Of a DNA stretch of 64,000 nt, positions 1-11,139 are shown piece after piece (within the stretch, counting starts at the first letter, position 1; every line of letters starts with the position of its first letter). Where the stretch lies: the NCBI GenBank assembly GCA_963924555.1, contig OZ004588.1, positions 3,224,001-3,288,000 on the forward strand, read 5' to 3'. The stretch comes from Crambe crambe. Lineage: Eukaryota; Porifera; Demospongiae; Poecilosclerida; Crambeidae. Under the pieces are notes generated by a model that was given only the letters and a program-made list of their open reading frames with translations, searched no databases and had not been told where the DNA came from. The position numbers were made by a program, and so were the translations under genes.

Positions 1-83
1 CCTAAAATAGCATACTCAAGTGGTTAAATGACTGTTGTATAATGTACATACATATGAAGTGTTTCCCTCTGTTTTCCATGTAG

Positions 84-684
84 ATGCTTCAACTTAAGGA
101 ATGCAAAGATAATGGAGCCCTAACATTCTGTGCCGATCTGCAAACTCATGGTGTTTTTATATTTTTATTGACTCCACCTCCTCTCCCCTCCCCTCCCCCT
201 GATGTTACGCCTGCAGAGATTACGTCCCCCAATGAAGGGATCCAGCTGGTCCTTATTAAAGACCACTTGCACTCACTATCGGATTCTGAAGGTATGCAGA
301 AAAGTCACTTTCTTATTCTGCACCTGTTTTGGTTATCTTGGACATGTGTCTTTTGAATATTTGACCTTGATGTGGTTAATGGAATGTTAATACCCTTTGA
401 TGGATGAGATGATCCCTACATAACACTCCCAATCTCTATGACCTAAACCTATGGGGTATGAATAAGTGTCCCTATGATTAGTCCATGAATGACCTTTGAC
501 CTTTCCAATGTATATAACAGAAAAGATGAATGTGAAGGTTGTCAATGTAGTGTCGCAAGAGTCTGAAGACAACACTTTAGAAGGTGATGGAGGTTCTACT
601 TCCACCAGCCTATACAGTGGTGACTGCAGGACCACACCCACTTATGTCTCATCTTTTTGTCTTTTTAAAGTGTATCATCTTTAA
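84..684 (+). CDS. Family X, copy 1 (exons A-B-C, hypothetical)
   Basis: Exon A-like sequence begins after an acceptor (ccatgtag) near 84 and encodes MLQLKECKDNG. Exon B is 217-291, flanked by ctgcag and a GTATGC donor, encoding a stretch containing SPNEGIQLVLIK; it enters and leaves at phase 1. Exon C starts after an AG near 521 and reads through SQESEDN and GGSTSTS to a stop at 682-684; it is acidic and Ser/Thr-rich. Copy 1 has lost the GAGAGGGA block present at the start of exon C in copies 2 and 3, so its splice may be impaired. I do not recognise the family. The B and C boundaries recur in other copies, which is the main evidence that they are real exons. Confidence 0.35.
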
Positions 685-827
685 TTCTATTATGTGTACG
701 TATTAATATTAATATTATGTGTGTATGTTGGGTTGAAAGAGTTCAGTGTCATTGTTGGTCATGTGACAAGTTGTGTCCTCATTCCTGATAACATCCTTCA
801 CTCCTGTATGTAGGTCATCAATTTTGC

Positions 828-1018
828 GCATGGGCATTGTGATTTTAGGGGGTGGGGCAGGCTGGTTGCATGGTGGGCATTATTTGCATCAGTAATATTC
901 TGACCGAGAGATCTGTTTGAAGATGGAGACAGCTTGCTTGTTGAGTGTCTGCAGTCGGCGCCATTGAACGAGGTTTCATTCAGATGGAAGTGTTCTGTAT
1001 AACTGGCATCTGTGTAAG
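828..1018 (+). promoter_or_regulatory. Family Y leader/promoter-like segment, copy 1
   Basis: A conserved segment recurring at 6163-6358 and 43661-43832. It contains a G-rich box (gggggtggggcaggctg), TTGCGCATGGGC and a GGCGCCATTGAACGAGG stretch, followed by an ATG reading MEVFCITGIC and a consensus GTAAGT donor at about 1015. It is richer in G+C than its surroundings and sits immediately 5' of the family Y exons. I infer a promoter plus first exon; no transcription-start evidence is visible. Confidence 0.3.
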
Positions 1019-1420
1019 TACCTGCAGCCTTTGGACATTTAGGTTTAACAAGTCTTGAATCAGTGATAGCTTCCAACTTGATCCACTCATCTTTAGCAAA
1101 AGGCACGTTTTCTTGGAGTCAGATATGATGATGTGCTCTTACATAGTATCCTATATGTTGTCATGTTTGTGTATGCATCAACCCCTTGCTTGCCAATGTC
1201 TACTCATATGGTACTGTTGCCTTACTGAATATGATGTGACCTTAATCAAGTTGGATATATCATCGAAGATTGGAAGCATCAAATAATTATGCCAGACATC
1301 CTTTTGTGTATATCTAATATTAGCAATGTGTGGATTTACAGTGTACACCCTTCCTCTTCACTTATTTACAGTTCCACACCTTTGTTTCAACTGCTGCATG
1401 CTTTTCATTTTGTTTTACAG

Positions 1421-2163
1421 AGTGGAGTTGTACTTCCAGCACAACTGGTCATACTTTGTTTCAGAAAAAAGTCTCTAAGCATCTGGTAGGTTGGAGATAT
1501 ACTTCTTTTTGTTCTAGCTAATCACTGTATGTTGTGTATGAAATTACAGAATGAGATGATGAAGTCCTCAAGGAAGAGGAGCAGTCGTAGCTGTCCCTCT
1601 AAGAGACCAAACCCTTACAGGTAACCATCAATCCTTTTCAATAGTGTCTGTTGGATCCAAGCAGCCCTTACTTATTTTCACGTGATTTCCTTTTGATGTG
1701 GTTTTAAGACATTGTTATTGTATATCAACCACCTTCCTCCCCTTTCCATTTGCTCTTTGTGATTGTGTGTACTAGCATGTGTGTGAATTCATGTCCTCTG
1801 TCTTTGTCAGAAGGTGCCAGTGCTTTATGTGGAAGTGGCTCACTTTGTCATGCTTAACAATAAGGTGCCACCTATGTGCAGTGCATCCCAGTTTCATAGA
1901 TAGTCTTCTGATTGTCCCTCCCTCCCCCTACATATCACTTTGTCCCTAGCATGGATAGTGGCGAGAGAGAGTTTGTAGACCTGAGGACTTCACAGCCCAC
2001 CACTGTCAATCTGGATACTCACTATTCTGTTTTTTACTTTTCTAGTGTTGAGACCCCTTGTCCCCCCCCCCCCCCCCCCCCCCCCCCCCATTTTTTCCCT
2101 AGCATGGAAGATGCTGATGGAGTTAGTAGACATGCCACCACTGTCATTCTATTGACTTTCTAA
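1421..2163 (+). CDS. Family Y, copy 1 (mid exon, E1, E2; hypothetical)
   Basis: Three exons chain in one frame. The mid exon 1421-1485 (65 nt) reads WSCTSSTTGHTLFQ and ends at phase 0. E1, 1550-1620 (71 nt), reads NEMMKSSRKRSS...RPNPY, is strongly basic and ends at phase 2 before GTAACC. E2 starts at 1950 after TTTGTCCCTAG and supplies the single nucleotide needed, reading MDSGEREFVDL. In copy 1, E2 runs through a C homopolymer into a second E2-like copy (2102-2163) that ends in a TAA. The basic E1 could be a nuclear-localisation or DNA/RNA-binding patch, but no known domain is recognisable. The phase agreement between exons that recur many times supports a genuine former gene. Confidence 0.4.
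2062..2089. repeat. Poly-C tract (28 C)
   Basis: Uninterrupted C homopolymer inside an E2 copy. It encodes a run of prolines in the long forward ORF. Similar long G runs occur at 24910, 30133 and 48011, so homopolymer G/C tracts are a recurrent feature here. Length is prone to sequencing error. Confidence 0.95.
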
Positions 2164-3039
2164 TGTTGAGACCCTTTACCCAGCTAATGTGTATAGAGTG
2201 GGCCGGCTGTACAGAAACTTGACTTTGAATGTTGAGTGTCTCTCCAGAGAGGTTGTAGCACTTTCAGTTGATATGATTGTTCCTTTCTGTTTCATAATGG
2301 CTCCTCCAATATCAAGCCAGTATATGTTTAGTCTTGGAATAACTTTATTTTAGGAGGGTGTGCTCTAATATGAATCAATGCATAGTCCGAGCATGTTTCA
2401 ATTAACCTTAAACGCTGAAGTCATTGGAATGTAATTACTGTGCAGTATAGATGTTAGTATGTGTGTGTGCTCTCTCCACTTTGCTTCCTTTCACATGTGA
2501 TTTCTGTTTTGATGTGGTTTTAGACCATTGATATTGCACCCCTTCCTTCCTTCTTGAGGTTGTACTATGATCATGTCTCTTATCAGTAGTTTATTTGGAA
2601 CTGACTCAGAAATTTTGATATGTGAGTTTCATAGGTACATATATCAGCACATCTTCTGATTGCCCCTCCCTCCCCCTATATATATTGTCCCGTCCCTAGT
2701 ATGGATAGTGCCAAGGGAGAGTTTGTAGACTTGACATGGACCACGATGACTATACTGCACTTGTGACTTTCTAATGTTTAGACCCTTTACCCACTCTAGT
2801 ATAGCGTGTCATATCCAGAGAAGGTGTCATATTAGCACTATCAGTATTCACTTTCTGTTTCAATTTGGATCCCTTTCTATTGTCCTGTGAGATAGCCTCT
2901 AGAAGAGGGTGTGCTTAGATTTGTGAGATCTGATGTTTGTATACATTGCAGATAGAGCTGTTTTTGACAAACACACCCCCCACCCCCTCCACACTTCTTT
3001 TTTTCTTTTCTTCTAGATAATCACTGTATGTGATTACAG

Positions 3040-3110
3040 AATGAGATGATGAAGTCCTCAAGGAAGAGGAACAGTCGTAATCGTCCCTCCAGGAGGCCAA
3101 ACCCTTATAG
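3040..3110 (+). CDS. Family Y E1 exon, copy 2
   Basis: 71-nt exon after TGATTACAG and before GTAACC, reading NEMMKSSRKRNSRNR...NPY. It would splice at phase 2 into the E2 copy at 3384, which reads MDSAERESVEL and meets a stop soon after. No mid exon is recognisable just upstream; in its place is an acceptor-like C-rich tract (acaccccccaccccctcc) shared with the right-block copies. Confidence 0.4.
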
Positions 3111-3787
3111 GTAACCATCAATCCTTCTCATTTTTGTCAAGCAGCCCTTACTTGGTTACTTTCCTTTTTCCTTTTAATTTGATGTGGATTTTGAACATTG
3201 CAATTTGTATTTCAACCACCCAACTGGCTCAAGCCTCTTTGTGGGAACTGGCTCAGAATGTAAGTTTGACAATAAGACCACATATGTGCAGTGGATACCA
3301 GTTGCATAGGGTACATATAATCAGTACATCTTCTGATTGTCCCTCCCTCCCCTATATATTGCACCATCTCGCTTTGTCCCTACCATGGATAGTGCTGAGA
3401 GGGAATCTGTTGAACTAACACCTCATGGCCCATCACTGTTAGTGAGATGATTGAGTGTTGAGACCCCTTACCCTTTTTAGCCTGATTGCAATCATTTTGA
3501 GCCATCTCTTGCTGAAATTTGTGTAGTTTGTGAATTTTAACCAATTTTTTATTCTATTATTCTTGCATAATGAACTGTGTTAGTTGGAGTCGTAATTGCC
3601 AAACCACCAAATCATCCATCCACATGGAAATCTGTGCATCATAATTATGACTTTAGCTTCTCCAGGTTGGAAAAACTTGCACCTCTGTACTGACATCAGT
3701 GTCACATTGATTAATCCCTCTCTCCCTTGATAGGGTCTGAATGTCTGGGATCCTACCCACATGCAAATTCAACTCCCTTTACCCCTT

Positions 3788-3970
3788 AAGTACGAGTTGC
3801 ATGCATGAAGGAAGGACTCGGTATTGTCGGTACATCTTCTAATTGCCCCTCCCCTATATATTTTCCCATCTCTGTCAGTAGTGGGGTGAATACGAGTTGC
3901 TTGCATGAAGGAAGGACTCTCTCTGATTGGTATAATTGTAATTCCCCCTCCCTCCCCTATACATTCAGTT
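3788..3970 (+). repeat. Two-copy tandem repeat, period about 103 bp
   Basis: The phrase TACGAGTTGC(A/T)TGCATGAAGGAAGGACTC occurs at about 3790 and 3891, each followed by the C-rich, TATA-like stretch that precedes E2 copies. It shows local tandem duplication of the region upstream of an E2 exon. Confidence 0.7.
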
Positions 3971-5447
3971 TGTCCCTAGCATGGAAGTGCTGATGGAGTT
4001 AGTAGATGTGAACACCTCATGGCCCACCACTGTCATTCTATTATGACTTTCTAATGTTGAGACCCTTTACCCAGCTAATGTGTATAGAGTGGCAGTACAG
4101 GAACTTGACTTTAAATGTTGAGGTGTCTCTCCAGAGAAGTTGTAGCACTTTCAGTCGATATGATTGTTTACTTTCTGTTTCGTAATGGCTCCCTTTCTAT
4201 TATCAAGCCAGTATGAATTTATTTATGGAGGGTGTGCTGTAATATCAATCCATGCACCCTACACACTTACCAACTCTCCAGCAGTCTGTCATGTTGTGTG
4301 TCGGACTTGTCAAGTGTGTGTGGACACATACTGTGTGTATTAAACATAATCAATGCAGTTTTCTATGAGTAGGTTAATATGCCTGTATCCTGTCCACCTT
4401 CCCCCTTTAGAAGGTGTCAGTACATTACCTTTCCATGGCTCAAAAGGTATCAGTATACCTCCTTTTTCACACCAATAAGGTGTGGATAAATCAACCCCTT
4501 TCCATGCTGAAGATAGAACCCTGCCTCAATACATCTTCACATTTTCTACGCACTCCTTCATATCATCCATCATCCTGTTGTTACCTAATAATGCCCCGGG
4601 AGAAGTGAATGTTCCAGTACTGTGTGTGTGTGAGTGTGTTTAAGGACTTTTAAGAGAAAATAAAAAAGAAAATAACATTAATTTTATGCAACATTTATGC
4701 AAAGGGTTAAGTATGTGTACCGCCCATATGCAACACAGTTGTCACATGACATCATAACGTTTGGGTTAATGATGTCATTAACTTATGTTTCAAGTATTCC
4801 ACTCAAATTTTGCTGCAAATTATTCCTGATTATGTATTCATATATGCTGAGTGTGCATGATATGAGATAATGTCGAACATAACCATGAAGACCCTTCCTC
4901 TGGTTGTGAACTGTCTCTGATTGCTCCTCCCCCTCCCCCTATATATTGTACCATCTCACTTTGTCCCTACCATGGATAATGTTGAGAGTTCGTAGACCTG
5001 AGCACTTCATGCCCCCCTGTCATTCTAGACAGTTGATATCAACTTGATGTTGAGACCCTTTACCCACTTCAGCTTAGTTAATGTGTATAGAGTGGTAAAA
5101 TGTTGAGGTGTGTATCCAGAGAGGTTGTCATATTAGTTGATATGATTGTTTATTTTCTGTTCCTGTATGGGGTTTTTGAATAGACCATTGGAAAGCTCTT
5201 AAATCATTTCTGGTGGTTTTAAGTGGGATCTATAAGAATCGAATTATTCATAATATTAATTATCACATAGTTGGTTAATGCCCTCAGCCTCAGAGTTCCA
5301 CATAGGACGGTTGTAATGACCTCAAGCTTTGCCCTCAGTCACCATAATAGCAACAACTCTCAGGTTCCTAAACTAGTGAAACTCCTTGACTTTGTGGAAT
5401 GACCTTTTATACTCAAGTGGTTAAATGACTGTTGTATAATGTACATA

Positions 5448-6025
5448 CATATGAAGTGTTTCCCTCTATTTTCCATGTAGATGCTTCAACTTAAGGAATG
5501 CAAAGACAATGGGGCACACATTCTGTGGTGATCTGCAAACTCAGAACTGGGTGCTGTTTGTTTTGTTGACTCCACCTCCTCTCCCCTCCTCTCCCCTGAT
5601 GTGACACCCACAGAGATTGCGTCCCCCCATCAAGGGATCCAGCTGCTCCTTATTTAAGACCACTTTCACTCACTATCGGATTCTGAAGGTATGCAGAAAA
5701 GTTCCTTTCATATTCTGCACAGTTTCCTGTTTGGTTATCTTGGACATGTGTCTTTTGAATATTTGACTTTGATGTGGCTAATGGAATGTTAATTACCCTT
5801 TGATGGATGAGATGATCCCTACATAACACTCCCAATCACTATGGGGTGTCCCTGTAATTAGTCCATGAATGACCTTTGACCTTTCCAATGTACATAGGAG
5901 AGGGAACAGAAGTGGACGTCATCGATGTATTCTCACCAGAGTCTGAAGATGACACTTCAGAAACACTTCTGCCAGCCCGTACAGTGATGACTACAGGGCC
6001 TAGGGCCACACCCACTTCTTTTTAA
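5448..6025 (+). pseudogene. Family X, copy 2 (disabled)
   Basis: Exon A-like sequence follows ccatgtag near 5480. Exon B is 5614-5688 with the same acceptor and GTATGC donor as copy 1, but its reading frame has a TAA (in cttatttaagac). Exon C, 5898-6025, starts GAGAGGGAACAG and reads EGTEVDVIDVFSPESEDDTSE in the phase-1 frame before a TAA, the best preserved acidic C exon in the window. Because exon B is stopped, this copy is probably a pseudogene. Function unknown. Confidence 0.5.
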
Positions 6026-6162
6026 AATGTACCATCTTTAATTCTATTATGTGTACATATTAATATTATTATTATGTGTGTATGTTGGGTTGAGAGAGTT
6101 CAGTATCATTGTTGGTCATGTGATCAGTTGTATCATCATTCTTGGCTGTTAATCAATTTTGC

Positions 6163-6425
6163 GCATGGGCATTGTGATTTTAGGGGGTGGGGCAGGCTGA
6201 TTGCATGGTGGGCATTATTTGCATCAGTGATAGCACATGCATTGAATATTATGACCGAGATGGAGACAGCTTGCTTGTTGAGTGTCTGCAGTCGGCGCCA
6301 TTGAACGAGGTTTCATTCATTCAGATGGAAGTGTTCTGTATAACTGGCATCTGTGTAAGTACCTGCAGCCTTTGGACATTTAGGTTAACAAGTCTTGAAT
6401 CAGTGATAGCGTCCAACTTGTAAAC
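6163..6425 (+). promoter_or_regulatory. Family Y leader/promoter-like segment, copy 2
   Basis: Second copy of the G-rich box and GGCGCCATTGAACGAGG segment, followed by a MEVFCITGIC reading and a GTAAGT donor. No mid exon or E1 follows it closely; the next 600 bp hold only diverged tail sequence and an E2 remnant at 6653. Confidence 0.3.
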
Positions 6426-7052
6426 ATCATCCATTGATCCACCCATCTTTAGAAAAAGACATGTTTCACCTGTAGGTGTCTGATTGACATGTCCAAATAA
6501 GAGCCAGTTGCTACATACATATGGTGGGCATTATATGTGACAGTCCCAGTCAGCACATTAGATTATTCATTCCTCAAATCATGCTTTATAATTATGAAAC
6601 AGTCCAAAACTTCTGTCATATATAATGGTTGTCCTGTCTCACCTTGTCCCTAGCATGGAGTGTTGAGAGGATTGTAGCCCTGTTATCATAGATGGTTGAC
6701 ATTGACAAGTCCTTTACCCAATGTACGTAGTACTTTCTAAATGTTGACACCCTTTACCCACTTAAATTAAGCAAGAAATTGACTTTTTTCACTTTTTGTT
6801 TCACTATGGTCCCCTTTCTATCATCCAACTATTAACCCATAAATATATTGTATGAATTTGATTGTATTGAGCAAAGAGGAGAATATGGATTCATAATCTG
6901 AGCATGTTACTGAAGACCTTTCACCCAGTGCTCACTCGTTCTGAGTGAGTCTGTCTTTCATAAACTACTCTGTATAGTTTTTGAATACTGGTTGCCTGGA
7001 GAGCTGAGTTGCTGTTAAGTTTGCCAGTATTTTACATTTTAAGTTGGTGAGT

Positions 7053-8745
7053 ATTAGGACTAGAGCAGTTGCACTAAATCTACGTAGCCGTACCAGCTGT
7101 GTGTATGGACAGGTGGTACCATCGTACTGGTACTGGCAAGCTGTGGACTGCTCCAAGCCCTTCAGTGTTCCATAAGACCAGGTAGCACTGGCACACTACT
7201 TAAAGACCTTCAATTAGAAATACTGTCCTGGCTCTGTTCCTCTGACATAATGTATTCAGAACTGGTGGGATTACCTTTCCACAGCAGATTGCTCCAACCA
7301 CATCATAATGAAGGGGGAGACCCCCTAAATTAGTGTTGTGTGTACTAACTGATCCTGTTATGTGTTTCATTATGCACACTATCACATGTTAATTTCCTCT
7401 GGATACCACATAATTATGTACATGCATGCACATCCACTGGCTTGACTACTGTGTGGCAATAACATACCATGCGCATAATTTCTTATGATCCAGGGACTGA
7501 TTGTTTTGGTGGTTGTACTATGTCTAGTATTGGACTTTAGACTGAAGTCCAGGTAAAGGGTCCCTATGGGTATGTTAACCATGTGGTCATTACTTGGGGG
7601 AATGATAATACTCTTGAGAGTATTTGCATTGGAGTATTTAATTTTATATTCCATACAACATGTGATATATTAATAACTCACAATCTTCTAGAGAAGAGTA
7701 GTTGGGTCTATACATACTAGTATGAGTCACATGATTGCTTGGTGGGTGTGGTTTGTTTGATTGACTCCACCTCCTCTCCCCTCCCCCTTATATGATACCA
7801 ACAGAGACTGCCTCCCCTGATGAAGTGATCCAGCTGGAACAACACTATCTTCACCCAAGGATTCTTGATCAACTGATGGTACGTACTTTAGAGTTATTTG
7901 GGTACAGAAAGTTCCATTTGTATTCTGTGCAATTACCTCTATATCTGAATATTCCATCTTATGTGGTTAATGGAATCCCTTTGATTGGTGAGATAATTCT
8001 TATGTATTATTACCTCAGCCTGTTTTAATTCCAGTGTCTTCCTTCACACCTCCCAATCACATGTGAATTGATTAGTGGATTGACCCTTTGACCTTTGTCC
8101 TATCTCATTTTATCATCACTAGCATGGATAGTGACACATGGGTAGTATTGAGAGGTGGTTTATAGACCTGAGCACCTCATTGTTATTCTAAATGGTTGAC
8201 ATTGACACTTGTGTCATTCTAATGTTGCAACCCTTTACCCACTCTAGTTCAGGTGTCTAGGTTATTATATTAGCACTTTCAGTCAATATGATTATTCACT
8301 TTCTGTTTCGGTATGGTCCCCTTTATAAGACATGAGCTTACCTTTGATAGAGATTTGAGAAGGGTATGCTATCCACAATCCAAGCATGTAATTGTTAGTG
8401 ATTGTCTTTTTAGTTTTCAGACTGAACCATGTGAATTACAAGTGTTTTTATGGTAACTGTTGTCAAGTGAAGTAAATCCATAATGGACCTTGCAGTTTTT
8501 ATTCTCTATCCATATGTAATCAATGGTCTTCAAATTGTATGCTCTATATAGAACTGGGATTCATGTGGATGGGTGGGTGTGTGATAAGATCTCCCCTCCC
8601 AAAATTGCTTTAGTGGTATTGTTTAAGAAGTAATTCTACAGCCTAATGTGTCTATTAAAACTATCAAGGATGTCATTAAAGCTTGTTCTGGACTCTCAGT
8701 GACAATTCTCATCGTATGGACCTAAAGTGTGACAAAAGTGGAAGT
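7053..8745. repeat. Segment duplicated at 50.5-51.9 kb and 56.3 kb
   Basis: 7053-7190 (AGGACTAGAGCAGTTGCACT...) is repeated at 56291-56420. The part from 7476 (TTATGATCCAGGGACTG) to about 8745 is repeated nearly base for base at 50718-51900. It includes an exon-B variant at 7804-7877 that reads TASPDEVIQLEQHYLHPRI and ends in GTACGT, and a degenerate E2 at 8123. The 8460-8550 part, missing from the 51.7 kb copy, is found at 55.0-55.1 kb. Confidence 0.8.
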
Positions 8746-8761
8746 ATGGCAAAAGTTGATA

Positions 8762-9380
8762 TGTGACCGGCTCTGGGAAAACCCTCCGTCCGGTGCAAAA
8801 ATCAATTATCAGATATGAGCACGTTTAGTTGGCAGTGCCAAAATTTGGCTAAAATTTTTTTTAAGCATAAATGACAACTATGATCCTTGAACAAAGCACA
8901 GATGAAGTTTGGAGCTCAGATTACAAGTACAAAGGCTTCAAATGAAGCGCTAAAGTTAGCTAGTCAGCCATTGAAGCTTCGTGCACGGAGATTCTAGTCA
9001 GGCTGAAATTCATTGAACTTTAGGCAGGCTTTCCAGCTTATGTAAAAGTAATAATAATAATAATAATAATGGTAAAAGGCAAGAAACTAGCTTCTTACTA
9101 ACTACAGTTCGAAACCCCACCCACCGTCAGTTTAATAGTCCACGGGCATGTCCGGAAATAATGTTCATGTTGCTTAGTCAGCTTTTCTCGAAAAAAACAA
9201 TAATGCTAATGGACGCTACCTCGATCTTTCTAAGAGCTGTTCCTCAGGCGTCATAAAAGCTATAGCTTTGAAATTTGCGCAATACAGAGCCAAAGGGCCA
9301 TAGATAATAAATCTTACCATAACAAAAATTTTTTAATTTTCACCGGATGGGGAAAACCCTCCATCCCAGAGCCGGTCACA
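8762..9380. mobile_element. TA-flanked MITE with 17-bp perfect TIRs
   Basis: TGTGACCGGCTCTGGGA (8762-8778) is exactly inverted at 9364-9380, with TA on both outer sides, the hallmark of Tc1/mariner-type insertion. The 619-bp interior has no ORF worth noting. A CCCTCC(G/A)TCC sub-terminal motif is also inverted. It interrupts the left duplication block at its right edge. Confident as a non-autonomous DNA transposon; the source transposase is not identifiable here. Confidence 0.85.
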
Positions 9381-9563
9381 TATGTATCTAGTTAGTAAGA
9401 AGCTAGTTTCTTGCCTTTTGGCTCGAGAAAGGTCCAACCAAAAGCTCCGAGAAGAGAAGCAAGGTACTGAAGGTAGCGCAGATAGCTTAGTAAGTTCATA
9501 TTTCCCAGTGCATAAGCTGGAAAGCCTGCCTAAAGTTCAATGAATTTCAGCCTGACTAGACAT
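8993..9563. repeat. Long nested inverted repeat overlapping the MITE
   Basis: The arm at 8993-9043 (TCTAGTCAGGCTGAAATTC...) is inverted at 9511-9561, and an inner arm at 9074-9104 (AAAGGCAAGAAACTAGC...) is inverted at 9388-9418. The right arms lie outside the MITE's right terminus, so this palindrome is a second structure overlapping the first. A short AAT microsatellite lies at 9050-9069. Confidence 0.75.
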
Positions 9564-10070
9564 TCAAACCCAATCACATCATTGGATTGCAATACAATGT
9601 CCTATGCCTTTGAAGTGGCTACAGGACAATAGCAGTTGTCTAGAGATTTGGTCAGATAAAAGATATTGACCAGGAAACAGTGAACCCTGACACACTATGT
9701 ACTAATTACTATAAGACTATGGCATCCATAATATGCTTTGAAGTTTCTACCTTAATGAGGTCTCTAATGAGGTCTTTAAAACAGGGATAAATGACCAATA
9801 TCTGTCTGGGCTCCATAAGCACCAGCTTCGACTCATTTTATAGTGTCATTGGGTTTCTTGTGTTTTTAAAAGAATGCAATTATTTTGCATTAACTTTAAT
9901 AGTGTTATCAAATAATTATTCTTTAAAAGCACCAGAAACCCAACAAGACTGCTGAAGGTTTGACAGTATCATTGAGTCTACATTATACTGTAAGTGCCGA
10001 GTTCCACTATTTTAGGACCTTCTAGTTGTCATTATAATGACCTCAAGCTTTCAGTCACCATAATAAAGTG
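9564..10070. other. No recognisable gene
   Basis: AT-rich sequence between the palindrome and family X copy 3. I see no ORF with family resemblance. A short hairpin-like pair (AAACCCAA... near 9560 and CAGAAACCCAACAAGAC near 9930) is not convincing. Confidence 0.5.
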
Positions 10071-10079
10071 GTTCAATGA

Positions 10080-10684
10080 CTGTTGTATGATGTACATGCA
10101 TGTGAAGTGTTTCCCTCTGTTTTCCATGTAGATGCTTCAACTTAAGGAATGTAAAGACAATGGGGCACAAACATTCTGTGGTGATCTGCAAACTCGTAGA
10201 ACTGGGTGTTGTTTGTTCTGTTGACTCCACCTCCTCTCCCCTCCCTCTGATACAATACCCACAGAGACTGCCTCCCCAATGAAGCTGGTCCTTATTAAAG
10301 AGCACTTGCATTCACTGAAGGTATGCAGAAAACTCACTTCATAGTTTGGACTGTTTTGGTCATGTTTCTTTTGAATATTTGACCTTGATGTGGTTAATGG
10401 AATGCTAATTACCCTTTGATGGATGAGATGATCCCTACATAACGCTCCCAATCACTGACCTAAACCTATGGGGTGTGAATAGGTGTCCCTATAATTAGTC
10501 CATGAATGACCTTTTGACTTTTCCAATGTGCATAGGAGAGGGAACAGAAAAGACGAATGTGAAGTTTGTCACAAGAGTCTGAAGGAGAGGACACTTCAGA
10601 AAGTGATGGAGGTTCCACTTCCACGAGTCTGACTACAGGACCACACCCACTTATGTCTCTCCTTTTGTTTTTAAAGTGTATCAT
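10080..10684 (+). pseudogene. Family X, copy 3 (disabled)
   Basis: Exon A-like sequence after ccatgtag (about 10131), exon B after ccacag (about 10264) shortened by deletion, and exon C from 10536 (GAGAGGGAACAGAAAAGACG). In the phase-1 frame exon C quickly reaches TGA, whereas the acidic SQESEGEDTSESDGGSTS reading lies in another frame, so a small deletion has shifted it. Compared with copy 1, the block missing there is present here, and vice versa. Function unknown. Confidence 0.5.
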
Positions 10685-10837
10685 CTTTAATTCTATTATG
10701 TGTGTATATGTATATTGGGTTAAGAGAGTTCAGTATCATCGTTGGTCATGTGACCAGTTGAGTCATCATTCCTGATAACACTTCTGTATTTGGCTGTTCC
10801 TTCTCCAAGATCTAATTATGTTGGGGTGCACATCTTC

Positions 10838-11138
10838 CCTAGGCCAGAGTAAACCAGTGTTGATATCTGTAGTGAAAAAGGTGAAGAAAAACTCTTGAAT
10901 GGTTGGTCTGAAGAGGTCCAGTGCAATACATGATGAATGAGGTAGATTCATCAGATGGTATGGCTCTACAGTGTGATACATGCAAGTGGGGATGAGGGTC
11001 TTTAGACTTCGTAGGACTTGTATTGATGTGCAGTACATATGTATGTACCTGAGTTATGAGTCTTTGTTTTGTGAGGGGAAGAGGACTTGGAAGACTTGTC
11101 CAGCTGCTCTGAGTCAACATCCTCTACGTGGGTTCACA
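10838..11138 (-). CDS. Possible minus-strand exon(s), hypothetical
   Basis: On the minus strand, a reading EDVDSEQLDKSSKSSSPHK lies after ccacgtag (about 11126) and ends at a GTACAT donor. A second open stretch below it reads SKDPHPHLHVSHCRAIPSDE. A diverged counterpart of the second stretch is present near 57220-57310, beside the family X copy in the right block, which suggests conserved sequence rather than chance. Ser/Lys-rich and low complexity; no family recognised. Confidence 0.2.
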
Positions 11139-11139
11139 G

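Larger units (their letters stand above)
2102..8220 (+). repeat. Array of family Y terminal exon (E2) copies, left block
   Basis: Near-identical E2 modules begin at about 1950, 2102, 2700, 3384, 3979, 4970, 6653 and 8123. Each typically has a pyrimidine tract, TATATATTG, TTTGTCCCTAG and then CATGGATAGTGCTGAG; the consensus peptide is MDSAEREFVDLSTS... ending in VTF and a stop. Each is followed by the conserved tail GTTGAGACCCTTTACCCA. Only some copies have an E1 upstream (1550, 3040), so most terminal exons have no obvious partner. Copies at 3979 and 2102 share a MEDAD/MEVL variant and so belong to a subfamily. Confidence 0.75.
1..8745. repeat. Left segmental-duplication block (families X and Y array)
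   Basis: A patchwork of tandem units. The interval from the first base to about 1060 recurs at about 5400-6460 and, partly, at 10.07-10.77 kb. Within it two exon families alternate: X (exons A, B, C) and Y (leader, mid exon, E1, E2). The same material recurs in the right block: 880-1620 matches 43.64-44.57 kb, 2870-3480 matches 53.03-53.71 kb, 4847-4930 matches 52.18-52.27 kb, 7053-7190 matches 56.29-56.42 kb and 7476-8745 matches 50.72-51.90 kb. Order in the right block is partly rearranged. Matches were found by eye and are long and nearly gap-free, so paralogy is certain although percent identity is not measured. Confidence 0.85.

Noticed and set aside
9095-9125. tRNA T-arm-like AGTTCGAAACCCC
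   Set aside because: No matching acceptor stem, D-arm or A box at proper distance; it is within an inverted repeat.
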